A stretch of 64,000 bases of DNA from JBJTUH01 sp044346175 (GTDB taxonomy: Bacteria > Cyanobacteriota > Vampirovibrionia > Vampirovibrionales > JAJTHC01), in NCBI GenBank assembly GCA_044346175.1, contig JBIIZQ010000002.1, positions 124,001-188,000 of the forward strand. The letters run 5' to 3'. Shown here one piece after another: positions 1-8,579 of this stretch (position 1 is the first letter of the stretch; every line of letters starts with the position of its first letter). A program made the position numbers and the translations under genes. The notes under the pieces were generated by a model. It was not told where the DNA came from, made no database searches, and saw nothing but the letters and a program-made list of their open reading frames with translations.

Positions 1-11
1 ATGAAATGCGG

Positions 12-17
12 TATAAT
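12..17 (+). promoter_or_regulatory. Putative -10 box of the aspS promoter
   Basis: A perfect TATAAT lies at 12-17, about 155 bases before the chosen aspS start. The matching -35 region would sit off the left edge or within the first bases, so it cannot be judged. It implies a leader of roughly 150 bases for aspS. Confidence 0.45.
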
Positions 18-118
18 GGCTTTTAAACCCTTTGCCTCGTTAAAAAACATCACTTTACCAGCCTCTCGTCTTTTTAATCGTCACCTGTTTTTAATGATTT
101 ATGTAGCACTGTGTCCTC

Positions 119-136
119 AAGCCCATGGGGCTTTTT
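119..136 (+). terminator. Terminator-like hairpin in the aspS leader
   Basis: AAGCCC (119-124) and GGGCTT (128-133) can pair across a 3-base loop and are followed directly by T residues (132-136). The hairpin sits between the putative promoter at 12-17 and the aspS start at 174, so it could be an attenuator or a chance structure. The stem is only six pairs and the loop is tight, so confidence is low. Confidence 0.25.
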
Positions 137-173
137 ACGTCACAATTCTCGCCTTAGGATACCCCTTTACATT

Positions 174-2090
174 ATGATGTTCGCTTCTTCACTCATGACG
201 GATGCCGCTTCCTCAATTCCTACCCCCCCCTCTGAATGTGCCAATCCTAAAGCCCACGGGCAGGATACCGTGCTATTTGGGTGGCAATTACAGCGTAGCA
301 TCTTTTGTGGTGAACTTACCGCTGAGCATACGGGTAAAGAAGTCACCTTGAATGGTTGGGTATCTGTCAATCGTGACCTTGGCGGGATTACCTTTGTGGA
401 ATTGCGTGACCGTACAGGACGCTTTCAAGTGGTAGGCGACCCTAACCATAACCCTGAAGTGCATCGTACCCTCCACACCCTACGCTCAGAAGATGTTGTG
501 GCGGTTCGTGGTGTGGTTTCTTTACGCCCTGAAGATACCATTAACACAAACCTCAACACAGGGACCATCGAGATGTACCCCACTGCCATTGAGGTCTTAA
601 ACCGCTCAAAAACGCCTCCCTTCCCTATTGAAGAGGGGAGTTTACACAGTGTGGATGAATCGCTTCGATTGAAATATCGCTATCTTGATATTCGTCGTCC
701 ACAAATGTTTGCCAACCTCCAGTTTCGTCATCAAATGATGCAAGCAGTACGCCAGCAACTGAATCAAGATGGTTTCCTTGAAATTGAAACCCCCATCTTG
801 ATTAAAACGACTCCAGAAGGTGCAAGAGATTACCTTGTACCGAGCCGTGTCCATGCGGGGCAAGCGTTCGCCTTACCTCAATCTCCTCAACTCTTTAAAC
901 AACTCTTAGTCATGGGTGGTGTTGAGCGTTACTACCAGATTGCAAGATGTTTCCGTGACGAGGACCTTCGTGCCGACCGTCAACCCGAGTTTACCCAGGT
1001 CGACCTTGAAATGAGCTTTGTGAATCAAGAAAGCGTCATGGCACAAGTGGAACGGCTTGCCATGGCTATGTTTCAAGTGGCAGGGTTGTCCTTCAGCCCT
1101 TCTTTTCCACGTATTACGTGGTTTGATGCCATGCGTCTTTACGGCTCCGACAAGCCCGACATGCGCTATGCCCATGCGTTCACTGAGTTAACCGAGGTGT
1201 TTAAAGGTTCTGCATTTACGGTGTTTCGTCAAGTCGCCGAAAGTCAGGACGGTATCATTTTAAGTTTGAAAGTCCCAGGGGTGGCAGAAAGCTATAGCCG
1301 TAAGGAACTCGACGACCTTCAAGTGATGGCACGCCAGTTTGGTGCAAAGGGCTTGGCGTATATTCTCATGACAGAAGAGGGGCCTAAGTCCCCCATCTTG
1401 AAATTCTTCTCTGATGAAGAGTTTCAAGCAGTGGTTGCCAAAACAGAAGCCAAAACAGGGGATATTCTGTTCTTTATGGCTGACCGTTTCGTCCCTGCTT
1501 GTAATACACTAGGACGATTCCGCACCCACTTTGCAGATAAGCACGGTTGGCATGAAGGAAAAGCACCTGCCCTATTATGGGTTGTCGATTTCCCCTTATT
1601 TGAGCAAGACCATGAGACAGGTGCCTTGTTTGCATGTCACCATCCCTTCACTTCACCGAACCCTGAAGATATGCACATGCTTGAGACGAGTCCTGAAAAG
1701 GTTCGTGCCATGGCCTATGACCTCGTATTCAATGGCGTTGAAATTGGTGGGGGTTCCATTCGTATTCATCACCCCGAACTGCAACGTAAAATGTTCCAAG
1801 TCATTGGGATGCCTGAAGAAAAAGCCAAAGGACAATTTGGCTTCTTGCTTGAAGCCCTTGAAATGGGGGCGCCTCCTCATGGGGGTGTTGCCTTAGGCTT
1901 AGATAGAATCTGTGCCATGTTAACGGAATCTGTCAGTATCCGTGACGTTATCGCTTTCCCAAAAACCAATCAAGCCATTTGTCAAATGACACAGGCACCA
2001 GCGGCACCTAGCGATGAGCAACTCAAAGAACTCCACTTCCGTTGGGCATTACCCAGCCAAGAGCCTAAAGCTAACAAGCCTGTATCCTAA
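174..2090 (+). CDS. aspS: Aspartate--tRNA ligase (class II)
   Basis: The protein charges tRNA-Asp with aspartate in the cytoplasm. The N-terminal OB-fold anticodon domain (LNGWV...RDLGGITFVELRDRTG) is followed by the class II core with QSPQLFKQ, motif 2 (RYYQIARCFRDEDLRADRQ) and motif 3 (GVALGLDRICAM). The bacterial GAD insertion lies between them. The start is placed at the ATGATG at 174-179, giving 638 residues. A GTG at 111 would add 21 residues, and the family core begins only near RSIFCGELTAEH, so about 40 residues of extra N-terminus remain and the true start could be later. The RDLGG loop carries Leu where non-discriminating enzymes such as that of Pseudomonas have His, which hints at a discriminating enzyme. 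The next gene follows after a hairpin-containing gap. Confidence 0.96.
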   Translation: MMFASSLMTDAASSIPTPPSECANPKAHGQDTVLFGWQLQRSIFCGELTAEHTGKEVTLNGWVSVNRDLGGITFVELRDRTGRFQVVGDPNHNPEVHRTLHTLRSEDVVAVRGVVSLRPEDTINTNLNTGTIEMYPTAIEVLNRSKTPPFPIEEGSLHSVDESLRLKYRYLDIRRPQMFANLQFRHQMMQAVRQQLNQDGFLEIETPILIKTTPEGARDYLVPSRVHAGQAFALPQSPQLFKQLLVMGGVERYYQIARCFRDEDLRADRQPEFTQVDLEMSFVNQESVMAQVERLAMAMFQVAGLSFSPSFPRITWFDAMRLYGSDKPDMRYAHAFTELTEVFKGSAFTVFRQVAESQDGIILSLKVPGVAESYSRKELDDLQVMARQFGAKGLAYILMTEEGPKSPILKFFSDEEFQAVVAKTEAKTGDILFFMADRFVPACNTLGRFRTHFADKHGWHEGKAPALLWVVDFPLFEQDHETGALFACHHPFTSPNPEDMHMLETSPEKVRAMAYDLVFNGVEIGGGSIRIHHPELQRKMFQVIGMPEEKAKGQFGFLLEALEMGAPPHGGVALGLDRICAMLTESVSIRDVIAFPKTNQAICQMTQAPAAPSDEQLKELHFRWALPSQEPKANKPVS

Positions 2091-2109
2091 GCTCCCTTTG
2101 ATGAATCAA

Positions 2110-2149
2110 GAGGGTCTCTCTTTCACACATGCGATGTAAAGAGACCCTC
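2110..2149 (+). terminator. Imperfect hairpin after aspS (loop CATGCGA)
   Basis: GAGGGTCTCTCTTTCACA (2110-2127) and TGTAAAGAGACCCTC (2135-2149) form an imperfect stem around the loop CATGCGA. No T-run follows on either strand, so it may be a factor-dependent terminator or a transcript-stabilising hairpin rather than a classic intrinsic terminator. The same loop bases occur in the pckA terminator. Confidence 0.4.
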
Positions 2150-2241
2150 CTGCTACCATGACGATCCATCCCGCTTTTTCTTTGCCTTCTCGGTTTCAAG
2201 ACCTTAGCTCCCTTTTGCATCATATTGAGGAGAGAGGCGTT

Positions 2242-3654
2242 ATGCAGGAAAATCCTCAGTCGGTATGTCATGTGGTGCATGTGGTACCATGGGTGAGTCC
2301 TGTGACAACGTCTGACAGTTTAAGTACGATACTCTATCAACATTACACACAACAAGGGATACCCTCTACACTTTATCCCCATGATGTAGAACGTCTTACC
2401 CCTGCTTTAAGCCGACGTTTTGAGGCACGTGCCTTACTCTCGCCTCGTTCATCCCACAAAGCTGACACCTCCCCCATACGTGTATGGATAGCACCTTGGC
2501 TGACTTACCACGCACCACAAGCCCAACTTCAAGGCGATGAAGATACCCTGACAGTCCCTGTACTCAAAGCAACTTGGGAACAAATGACTGCCCACACTTC
2601 AAACACACCTCACAAGGCACATCCCCCTGAGGAGCCTTCTGCCCATCATACGCTTATATGGGTGTTTCATCACCCTGAATGCCTGTTAGCCCAACAAAGT
2701 GACATCGAGCTAACCCATGAATCCTATCGTCGACGCAATCTTTTGACACAAGCCATGACCTCGCCCTCCCAAGGGTCAGAGGCATACTCTATACCACACT
2801 TTACGTATGAACAGGCGACCTTTACGTATCAAGCCCTACGTTGTGAGACACACGATGCCGCTTACCATCAAGCCCATCAACAGCTCGCCATTAACTTACA
2901 ACCTTTCACAACAAGAGCCAAAGCACACCATGCCCTCAAGAGTATTCCTTCCACAGATGCTAACGCCCAAACAACGTTATGCTTAGTGTGCGACACCCCA
3001 CAGGAAAAACAATGGCTCCTTGAAACACTACCTCCACATATCCCTATTATGACCTTTGCCCAATGGTGGCTATGGCAAACCTCAAAAGAGTCTCGTAAAA
3101 CCAATGCAGATGAAACAAACCACACACTAGCCCCCGTTTATAAACACATTTTTTGGTTTTCAAAACACCTCAATGCGGGTTACATGGTGCTGTTACTTCA
3201 ACAGTTTATGCACACTTCTCAAAATCATCCTCACGAAAACCAGTTTCTCTCTCATCGCATACTTTGGGCTTTTTTTGAGCCTGAAGACTGGCTCCCTTGG
3301 TTTCAAAGCTTGTATACAAGCCTCAAACCCTACCAGCATAGCAGCATCTCTCATGGCTCATATCAACAGCCTAAACCCTATACACCACAAGCGTTAAAGC
3401 AGGCTTTCATCCATTTTTGCCAAACACTACATCTTGCCTTGAGTACTTCTAGGGTCGTAACATGGTGGTTATTTCTTCACTATCTTTATACACCACAATG
3501 CGAGCGTCAAAGACTGAAACATGCGTTTTTTGGAGCGGATACTTCAAGTTATTTCTCAAAGACAACGCAACCATGTGGTATCTGTGGTCCTTGTACAGGG
3601 GATGCACAACGAGGGTGGCATCCTTTGAGGTTATTCCTCTTTTTACTGAAATAA
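2242..3654 (+). CDS. Hypothetical protein with a RecQ-like C-terminus but no helicase motifs
   Basis: I recognise no family for the first 270 residues. The C-terminal third resembles the end of RecQ helicases. A segment HIFWFSKHLNAGYMVLLLQQF matches the region just before the RecQ arginine finger in spacing and hydrophobic pattern. ILWAFFEPEDW matches the LFYDPADM-type strand. The tail, C-ERQRLKHAFFG then PCGICGPC, matches the RecQ zinc-binding pattern C-RR..L..YFGE...PCG.C..C. No Walker A, DExH or GRAGRDG motif is visible, so ATPase activity is not expected. The start at 2242 (470 residues) is preferred because GAGGAGAG lies just upstream; an in-frame ATG at 2158 would add 28 residues. It follows aspS and ends near the pckA terminator. 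Function is unknown; it could be a decayed helicase or a DNA-binding remnant. Confidence 0.75.
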   Translation: MQENPQSVCHVVHVVPWVSPVTTSDSLSTILYQHYTQQGIPSTLYPHDVERLTPALSRRFEARALLSPRSSHKADTSPIRVWIAPWLTYHAPQAQLQGDEDTLTVPVLKATWEQMTAHTSNTPHKAHPPEEPSAHHTLIWVFHHPECLLAQQSDIELTHESYRRRNLLTQAMTSPSQGSEAYSIPHFTYEQATFTYQALRCETHDAAYHQAHQQLAINLQPFTTRAKAHHALKSIPSTDANAQTTLCLVCDTPQEKQWLLETLPPHIPIMTFAQWWLWQTSKESRKTNADETNHTLAPVYKHIFWFSKHLNAGYMVLLLQQFMHTSQNHPHENQFLSHRILWAFFEPEDWLPWFQSLYTSLKPYQHSSISHGSYQQPKPYTPQALKQAFIHFCQTLHLALSTSRVVTWWLFLHYLYTPQCERQRLKHAFFGADTSSYFSKTTQPCGICGPCTGDAQRGWHPLRLFLFLLK

Positions 3655-3693
3655 AAACAGCCTCCACCAACACATGCGATGTTGGTAGAGGCT
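3650..3693 (-). terminator. Intrinsic terminator of pckA
   Basis: AGCCTCCACCAACA (3659-3672) and TGTTGGTAGAGGCT (3680-3693) form a 14-pair stem with one mismatch around the loop CATGCGA. On the minus strand it is followed by a T-rich run (complement of 3650-3658), so it terminates pckA, whose stop is about 40 bases away. Confidence 0.8.
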
Positions 3694-3734
3694 CTAGGTA
3701 CCCTGTGTATCAGATACCCTAATATCTATTTATC

Positions 3735-5375
3735 CTAGAAAGGACCACCCTGCTGTGCTAACTCTGCAAGCTCAGGATAGGTTTCTTGGAAATGACGCTT
3801 AAAGCGACCTGCCAAGTCCTTTGCCGTAGCATCGTAAGCATCGGGGTCCTTCCATTGCTTTTTAGGGTCAAGAATATGAGCATCCAAGCCCATACAACTT
3901 GTAGGTACAAGCAAGTTAAAGACAGGGTCTACACGGAAGGAAGTTTCTTCCAAGGCACCTGTTAAAGCCGCTTGTACTAGCAAACGGGTATCAGGAATGC
4001 TCAAGCGTTCTCCTACACCATAGCCACCACCTTGCCAGCCCGTGTTAATCAAGTAGACCCGTGTCCCCTGAGCAACCACCTTATTGGCTAACAATTCAGC
4101 GTATACTTTAGGATGTTTAGGCATGAACGGACCGCCAAAACACGCTGAGAATGTTGCTTGAGGCTCTTTAATCCCCCGCTCTGTGCCTGCAAGTTTGCTG
4201 GTATACCCACTCAAGAAATGATACTGGGTTTGAGGCAAGAGCAATTTAGAGATGGGAGGCAACACACCAAAAGCATCAGCAGTGAGGAAAATAACCGTGT
4301 TAGGATGTCCTGCTTTGCCTTCAATCACGGCGTTGGGAATAAAGTGTACAGGATACGCCACACGACCATTTTCTGTAATGGTTGCATCATCGTAATCTGG
4401 TACGCCTTCAGCATTGAGCTTCACGTTTTCCATGATAGCCCCAGGACGAATGGCGTGGTAAATATCAGGCTCAAACACTTCAGAAAGTTTATGCGTTTTA
4501 GCATAACAACCTCCTTCCATATTGAAAATCCCTGAAGCCCCCCAACCATGTTCATCATCCCCAATGAGCAAACGTCCAGGGTGAGCAGATAAGGTGGTTT
4601 TTCCTGTACCAGATAACCCAAAAAACAAGGCACTATTGCCACGGTCATCCACATTGGCGGAGCAGTGCATCGGTAAAATATCTTGTTCAGGGAGCTGATA
4701 GTTCATCACAGAGAACATAGACTTTTTAATTTCACCCGCATAGTGGGTACCAGCAACAATCACGCAGCGTGTTTCAAAGTCAACAATGACCCCTACTTCT
4801 GAACGAACCCCATCCGTTGCGGGGTCAAGCTCTAAGCCTGGTACCGCAAGGACATGCCAATCCACTTGAAAACGCTCAAGCTCATAAGCATTCGGACGGA
4901 CAAACATATCGTGCGTAAATACAGCCTGACACGCTTTGGTATGCAAAAATCTCACACGAAGACGATTCTGTGCATCGGCACCACAGAAAGCATCTTGAAG
5001 GTAAATATCGTGATTTTTAAGGTAATCCAAGGCTTTATTTAAAATGCGCTCAAAAGACTCAGGCGTAATCGGGCGATTCACTTTACCCCAGTTCACATCT
5101 TTATCTGCAGTGCCACGCTGGACAATAAAACGGTCCTGTGGAGAACGCCCCGTGTATTCACCCGTTAAGGTTGCTAAAGCACCGTTACTGGCAATGACCC
5201 CTTCTTGACGCTTTACAGCATGCTCAGTCAATACTTCAGGTGCAAGTTGAACATAACGCACAGCATTTGCAGCAGCTTCTTCCCATAACACGGCATGAAG
5301 CACTTGCCCAAGCGGATGGTTATTTTGACGTTGCATCGCAGGTTCACATACAGGAGAAAACATCATCATCATCAT
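3735..5375 (-). CDS. pckA: Phosphoenolpyruvate carboxykinase (ATP)
   Basis: This cytoplasmic enzyme converts oxaloacetate and ATP to phosphoenolpyruvate, ADP and CO2, the committed step of gluconeogenesis. At 546 residues it matches the ATP-dependent family (E. coli about 540). YTGRSPQDRFIV holds the substrate-binding Arg, GLSGTGKTTLSAHP is the P-loop, LIGDDEHGWG is the second kinase motif, and NTGWQGGGYGVGERLSI is the conserved C-terminal signature. The reading frame opens with five consecutive ATG codons; AAAGGA lies about 13 bases upstream. A strong terminator follows the gene. The upstream non-coding stretch of over 700 bases carries repeated GCGAATGTTT motifs that could be regulatory. 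Confidence 0.97.
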   Translation of the reverse strand: MMMMMFSPVCEPAMQRQNNHPLGQVLHAVLWEEAAANAVRYVQLAPEVLTEHAVKRQEGVIASNGALATLTGEYTGRSPQDRFIVQRGTADKDVNWGKVNRPITPESFERILNKALDYLKNHDIYLQDAFCGADAQNRLRVRFLHTKACQAVFTHDMFVRPNAYELERFQVDWHVLAVPGLELDPATDGVRSEVGVIVDFETRCVIVAGTHYAGEIKKSMFSVMNYQLPEQDILPMHCSANVDDRGNSALFFGLSGTGKTTLSAHPGRLLIGDDEHGWGASGIFNMEGGCYAKTHKLSEVFEPDIYHAIRPGAIMENVKLNAEGVPDYDDATITENGRVAYPVHFIPNAVIEGKAGHPNTVIFLTADAFGVLPPISKLLLPQTQYHFLSGYTSKLAGTERGIKEPQATFSACFGGPFMPKHPKVYAELLANKVVAQGTRVYLINTGWQGGGYGVGERLSIPDTRLLVQAALTGALEETSFRVDPVFNLLVPTSCMGLDAHILDPKKQWKDPDAYDATAKDLAGRFKRHFQETYPELAELAQQGGPF

Positions 5376-5779
5376 GAGTGATATATCCTTTCAATGAGTT
5401 TTTAGAAACAGCAAGCACAGGGATTCATGGATGCACCGACCTTAAAGCACACCCCAAAACGCATCAGAACAAAGGTCTTTCAGTTGTAAGAAAAAAATGA
5501 GTCAATACGCTATCAGACAAACATTCGCCACTACAAGGAAATAAGAGTCAAAACTAAAAAAACATTCGCCAATTATCCGTTTTTACATCGCCTCATTGAA
5601 CTTACACCCCTCAAAACCGTACTTCTCTCCAAACCATATTCAGAGAAACGCAAGAGGAAAACCCAAAGAAAAGCACAAGCACATAAAAACTCGCACAACG
5701 GAGAAAGATTTTTCTCTTGGGAGGAAGATTCGATTTTTAAATTGAGAATGGTAAGAGCCAAAAAACATTCGCTTGTTTG
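5376..5779 (-). promoter_or_regulatory. pckA upstream region with three GCGAATGTTT repeats
   Basis: Read on the minus strand, GCGAATGTTT-type motifs occur at 5517-5530, 5557-5570 and 5759-5772. The last two are also joined to a shared AAGAG(T/C)CA stretch. A TTGACT lies about 120 bases upstream of pckA, but I see no good -10 at standard spacing. The motif copies may be operator sites for pckA, the candidate RNA on the other strand, or both. No protein gene is supported here. Confidence 0.35.
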
Positions 5780-5808
5780 TTTACGATTTCTTTTACACTT
5801 AATACTAT
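5780..5808 (+). promoter_or_regulatory. Sigma-70-type promoter, TTTACG - 17 - TACTAT
   Basis: TTTACG (5780-5785) and TACTAT (5803-5808) are separated by exactly 17 bases; each matches its consensus at four of six positions. Transcription would begin near 5815 and run toward the hairpin terminator at 6024-6067 without crossing a credible protein gene. Confidence 0.5.
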
Positions 5809-5814
5809 ACGGCT

Positions 5815-6067
5815 AGGTTCCCCTCTATCCTAGTAGCGTTTAACAAGTCTTTACATCCACCACGAACAGATGTAAGCATGTTAACAAGAAAGCTACCCCC
5901 TTTTTTAGCACGCATCCCTTAAAGCCCTTGGTATCACTCAAAAAAGTCTCCCACACCTGCACGTATCGTACTCGGTTACGTAAATGGATACCTTTGCACC
6001 ACCACGCCTCGCCCTCATAAAGCACTCCCCCAGAAGGTGTAAACCTTCTAGGGGAGTTTATTTTTTA
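5815..6067 (+). ncRNA. Candidate structured small RNA of about 250 nt
   Basis: The stretch lies between a promoter-like pair and an intrinsic terminator on the same strand and contains no credible reading frame. It opens with a CTAGG...CCTAG hairpin. A nested stem follows, TTAAC...GTTAA enclosing TTACATC...GATGTAA. It ends in the terminator stem. I do not recognise it as 6S, SRP RNA, tmRNA or RNase P. It could also be the 5' leader of nothing visible, so the call rests only on promoter, folding and terminator. Confidence 0.35.
6024..6067 (+). terminator. Intrinsic terminator with no upstream protein gene
   Basis: ACTCCCCCAGAAGG (6024-6037) and CCTTCTAGGGGAGT (6044-6057) pair with one mismatch around a 6-base loop. 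TTATTTTTT follows on the plus strand. No plus-strand protein gene precedes it, which supports the candidate RNA. It could also weakly stop the minus-strand gene ending at 6111, but no T-run lies on that side. Confidence 0.7.
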
Positions 6068-6110
6068 GAATATACGGAAACCCACTATCTACAGTATAAG
6101 GCTATGAATC

Positions 6111-7292
6111 CTAGTACCCTGTCAAGTGAGGTGACCCTGGCTCAAGCTGAAGGAGGTCAGCAAGACCCAATAAAGCACCCGTAGCATTCTGAACCTTGAA
6201 AGGACTGTAAGCATTCATCGCAGCATGAGCGTGGTTAGGTAGCTCAGCAACTTTGATGTCGTAGTAAGCACCCGCCCCTGAGGGATGACGCAAACTTCCC
6301 GTCACCATATAGCCTGCCCCTTCGGCATAAAAGCCATGACTACCCACTTGAACCCCTGGTAATGCCATACTTAATCCCTGTGTCAAGGAACCAATGGGCT
6401 GTCCGTTGAGACATACCACACCTGTATTGACAAAAGTAACGACCCCAACACCTGAGAGGTTCAGGCTCACAGAACCCAATCCCCAACGTCCTGCACTCAC
6501 GTGGGTACTTTTCGCTGAAAGCGTCAAGCCATCAGGGTCAACCAACAGCGGTTGGGAGTCTAAGTAAGCACGACTTGCATTCGTGATATTGATGGTACGT
6601 AAATGAGGAGGTAAAGCGGCAATACCTAGCAGATGAGCGGGTGTGTAAAGCCCCATATCAGGGTCACCAGCAATCCCAGCAGCACCACTAATCGCAGGCA
6701 AGTCAGCCCCTGTCACGACAGGAAATCCAACACTCGCCCCACTATAAGACGAACCTACAACAGGTGCTACATAGGCACTAGCTGAGGACTTTCCCAGGCC
6801 ATACGTGCCTCCAGCTTGGCTACCCTCTAAAACAGGGAAGCTTGACCCCTGAGGCACAACATAAACCTTAGGTGCAGAAGGTACCACAATCACGTTAGGG
6901 GCAGGAGCATACCCATTACCCTTTACTTTCACGTTGAGTTGTTGTTTGTACTTGATATGCGTACTATAACGATTGGTAGGCACACGATAGCTAGGTACAC
7001 TATAGGTTGGTGCAACGTAACGAGGCGCTATATACGTAGGACGATAGACAGGAGCGGGTGCCGTATAGCAAGATTGATAGCAAGGTTGAGACACCACAGG
7101 GGTATACGTAGGAGCCACCGTGGTGTAATAATTGACACGTGCTTGAGGGAGCGGTGCTGGCACATACTGCGGTGCACAATAACTACTGTACCCTGAAGGC
7201 ACACAGGCTTGAGCCACTTGAGGCAATACCAAAGCAAGCATGGCTACAAGTGAAAAAAGAGCCTGTTTGGAAAAACGTGCGTGGTTCATCAT
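6111..7292 (-). CDS. Secreted Tyr/Pro-rich hypothetical surface protein
   Basis: The start is set at an ATGATG (7292), giving 393 residues that begin with a clear signal peptide (basic start, LFSLVAMLALVLPQV, cleavage after AQA). An extracytoplasmic region of roughly 120 residues is rich in Tyr, Pro and Thr (repeated APTY-, PTYIAPRYVAPTY-type units) with several early Cys. A Gly/Ser/Val-rich, likely beta-structured part follows. I recognise no enzyme family. The composition suggests a surface or extracellular-matrix-type protein. A TATAAT inside an inverted repeat lies about 235 bases upstream. Confidence 0.75.
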   Translation of the reverse strand: MMNHARFSKQALFSLVAMLALVLPQVAQACVPSGYSSYCAPQYVPAPLPQARVNYYTTVAPTYTPVVSQPCYQSCYTAPAPVYRPTYIAPRYVAPTYSVPSYRVPTNRYSTHIKYKQQLNVKVKGNGYAPAPNVIVVPSAPKVYVVPQGSSFPVLEGSQAGGTYGLGKSSASAYVAPVVGSSYSGASVGFPVVTGADLPAISGAAGIAGDPDMGLYTPAHLLGIAALPPHLRTINITNASRAYLDSQPLLVDPDGLTLSAKSTHVSAGRWGLGSVSLNLSGVGVVTFVNTGVVCLNGQPIGSLTQGLSMALPGVQVGSHGFYAEGAGYMVTGSLRHPSGAGAYYDIKVAELPNHAHAAMNAYSPFKVQNATGALLGLADLLQLEPGSPHLTGY

Positions 7293-7889
7293 AAGAACAT
7301 CATTTCCTTGTATTCTGTAAGAAGTAAGTGTGAGAGAGAAAACACTGTAAACAAGACCCAAAGCCATTTTATGTCGTACACACAACCGTAATGTGATGGG
7401 TTACACCACGCACCTTACAGGTATCGTGTGGATGAGGACGAGAAGCAACTCACTCATGCTCAAGGAAACGCTACACATGTTCAAGTACGGATTATCAAAA
7501 CACAGAAAGACTCGCCCCCTTTAGTTATAATTCTTAACAAACTAAAGGGATAAACACGCTATCGTGTGATTTCAAAACCTACCTATCACCATCCTGTGTA
7601 AGCCTCTATACAAGCAAGTGCCACGATACCTCTCGTCGCACGGGAAGCACACAACACACCCTCCAAGCAACAATGTACCGTCAGGTATCTACAACAACAT
7701 CCCCTCAAACGTTGGCATTATCTATCCCATCGTCGTTGACGTATTGCAGACTTACAGGGATGAAACATCGTCACGATTGATTTTGTGTTAGGACAATATG
7801 ACTCTTTAGATTGTTTTTATTTTTTCATAAAACACCTTAATCCCCATGACACCAAACCCATGTTTGCAATACATTATTAGGCTACCACG
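7293..7889. other. Divergent intergenic region with inverted repeats
   Basis: About 600 bases separate the two divergent hypothetical genes. Apart from the inverted repeat at 7517-7549 and a short ACACG/CGTGT hairpin near 7553-7566, I see no RNA gene or credible protein gene. Confidence 0.4.
7517..7549. promoter_or_regulatory. 10-bp inverted repeat enclosing TATAAT
   Basis: CCCTTTAGTT (7517-7526) and AACTAAAGGG (7540-7549) are perfect inverted arms around a 13-base spacer. A TATAAT overlaps the left arm end (7526-7531). A dyad over a -10 box between divergent genes looks like a repressor site, but no -35 is obvious and no regulator is known. Confidence 0.35.
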
Positions 7890-8579
7890 ATGATTTCCCC
7901 TACTACTCCTCTCCCTGTTTCTCCCATTGGCGTGACCACCACCCTCATCAACCCACCACGGCAAACCTATCACCTTGCGAAACCTGGTGAAGTCAAAACC
8001 GTCACCTTGGGCAATACCGATTGGATGGCAAACTATCCTACACAACCCACCATTGGCACAGGGTCTAATGCACTGCCTGCGGGTACCGTCAAAACCGTCA
8101 CCTTGGGCAATACCGATTGGATGGCAAACTATCCTACACAAGCATTTTTAGGGCAGCCCATGGGTGCTACGAGCCTTGGCAATACCGCTACCGTGCCTCA
8201 GAGTATCTTACAAAATCAAGGGGTTACATCGCCACAAGCCCTCACACCTCAACTTGAAGCACGAGGACTCGCAAGGGTTCTCTATGACCCAGCACTGACG
8301 ACAGGAGCAACCCCGGCGGATAGTCCTACCCCTCGAGGCTACGCCCCTTGGCCTCCTAATGGCACCACAGCCAACCAAGTGAGTGGCTGGCCCGTGATTT
8401 ATCCAAACAACGACCTAACCCCCCAGAACATGTGGCAATACAATTTAGGCACTGTGCGTCCTATTCAAAGTAATACCGACCCCTCTGGCAATACCACGAT
8501 TGTTTGGGGAATACCCGCCAGCGTTCAAGCCTTTCCAGCCGAAACACTGATCAATTTGGCACGCTTGGGGTTCGTTTAA
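7890..8579 (+). CDS. Hypothetical protein with an exact internal duplication
   Basis: This 229-residue protein has no family I recognise. It is rich in Pro, Thr, Asn and Gly, lacks a signal peptide or membrane segment, and carries two copies of VKTVTLGNTDWMANYPTQ (residues about 35-52 and 67-84). The copies are identical over 54 bases of DNA (7992-8045 and 8088-8141), 96 bases apart. It ends one base before the stop codon of the convergent thioredoxin-like gene, with no terminator between. The composition resembles secreted or structural proteins, but nothing shows a function. Confidence 0.65.
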   Translation: MISPTTPLPVSPIGVTTTLINPPRQTYHLAKPGEVKTVTLGNTDWMANYPTQPTIGTGSNALPAGTVKTVTLGNTDWMANYPTQAFLGQPMGATSLGNTATVPQSILQNQGVTSPQALTPQLEARGLARVLYDPALTTGATPADSPTPRGYAPWPPNGTTANQVSGWPVIYPNNDLTPQNMWQYNLGTVRPIQSNTDPSGNTTIVWGIPASVQAFPAETLINLARLGFV

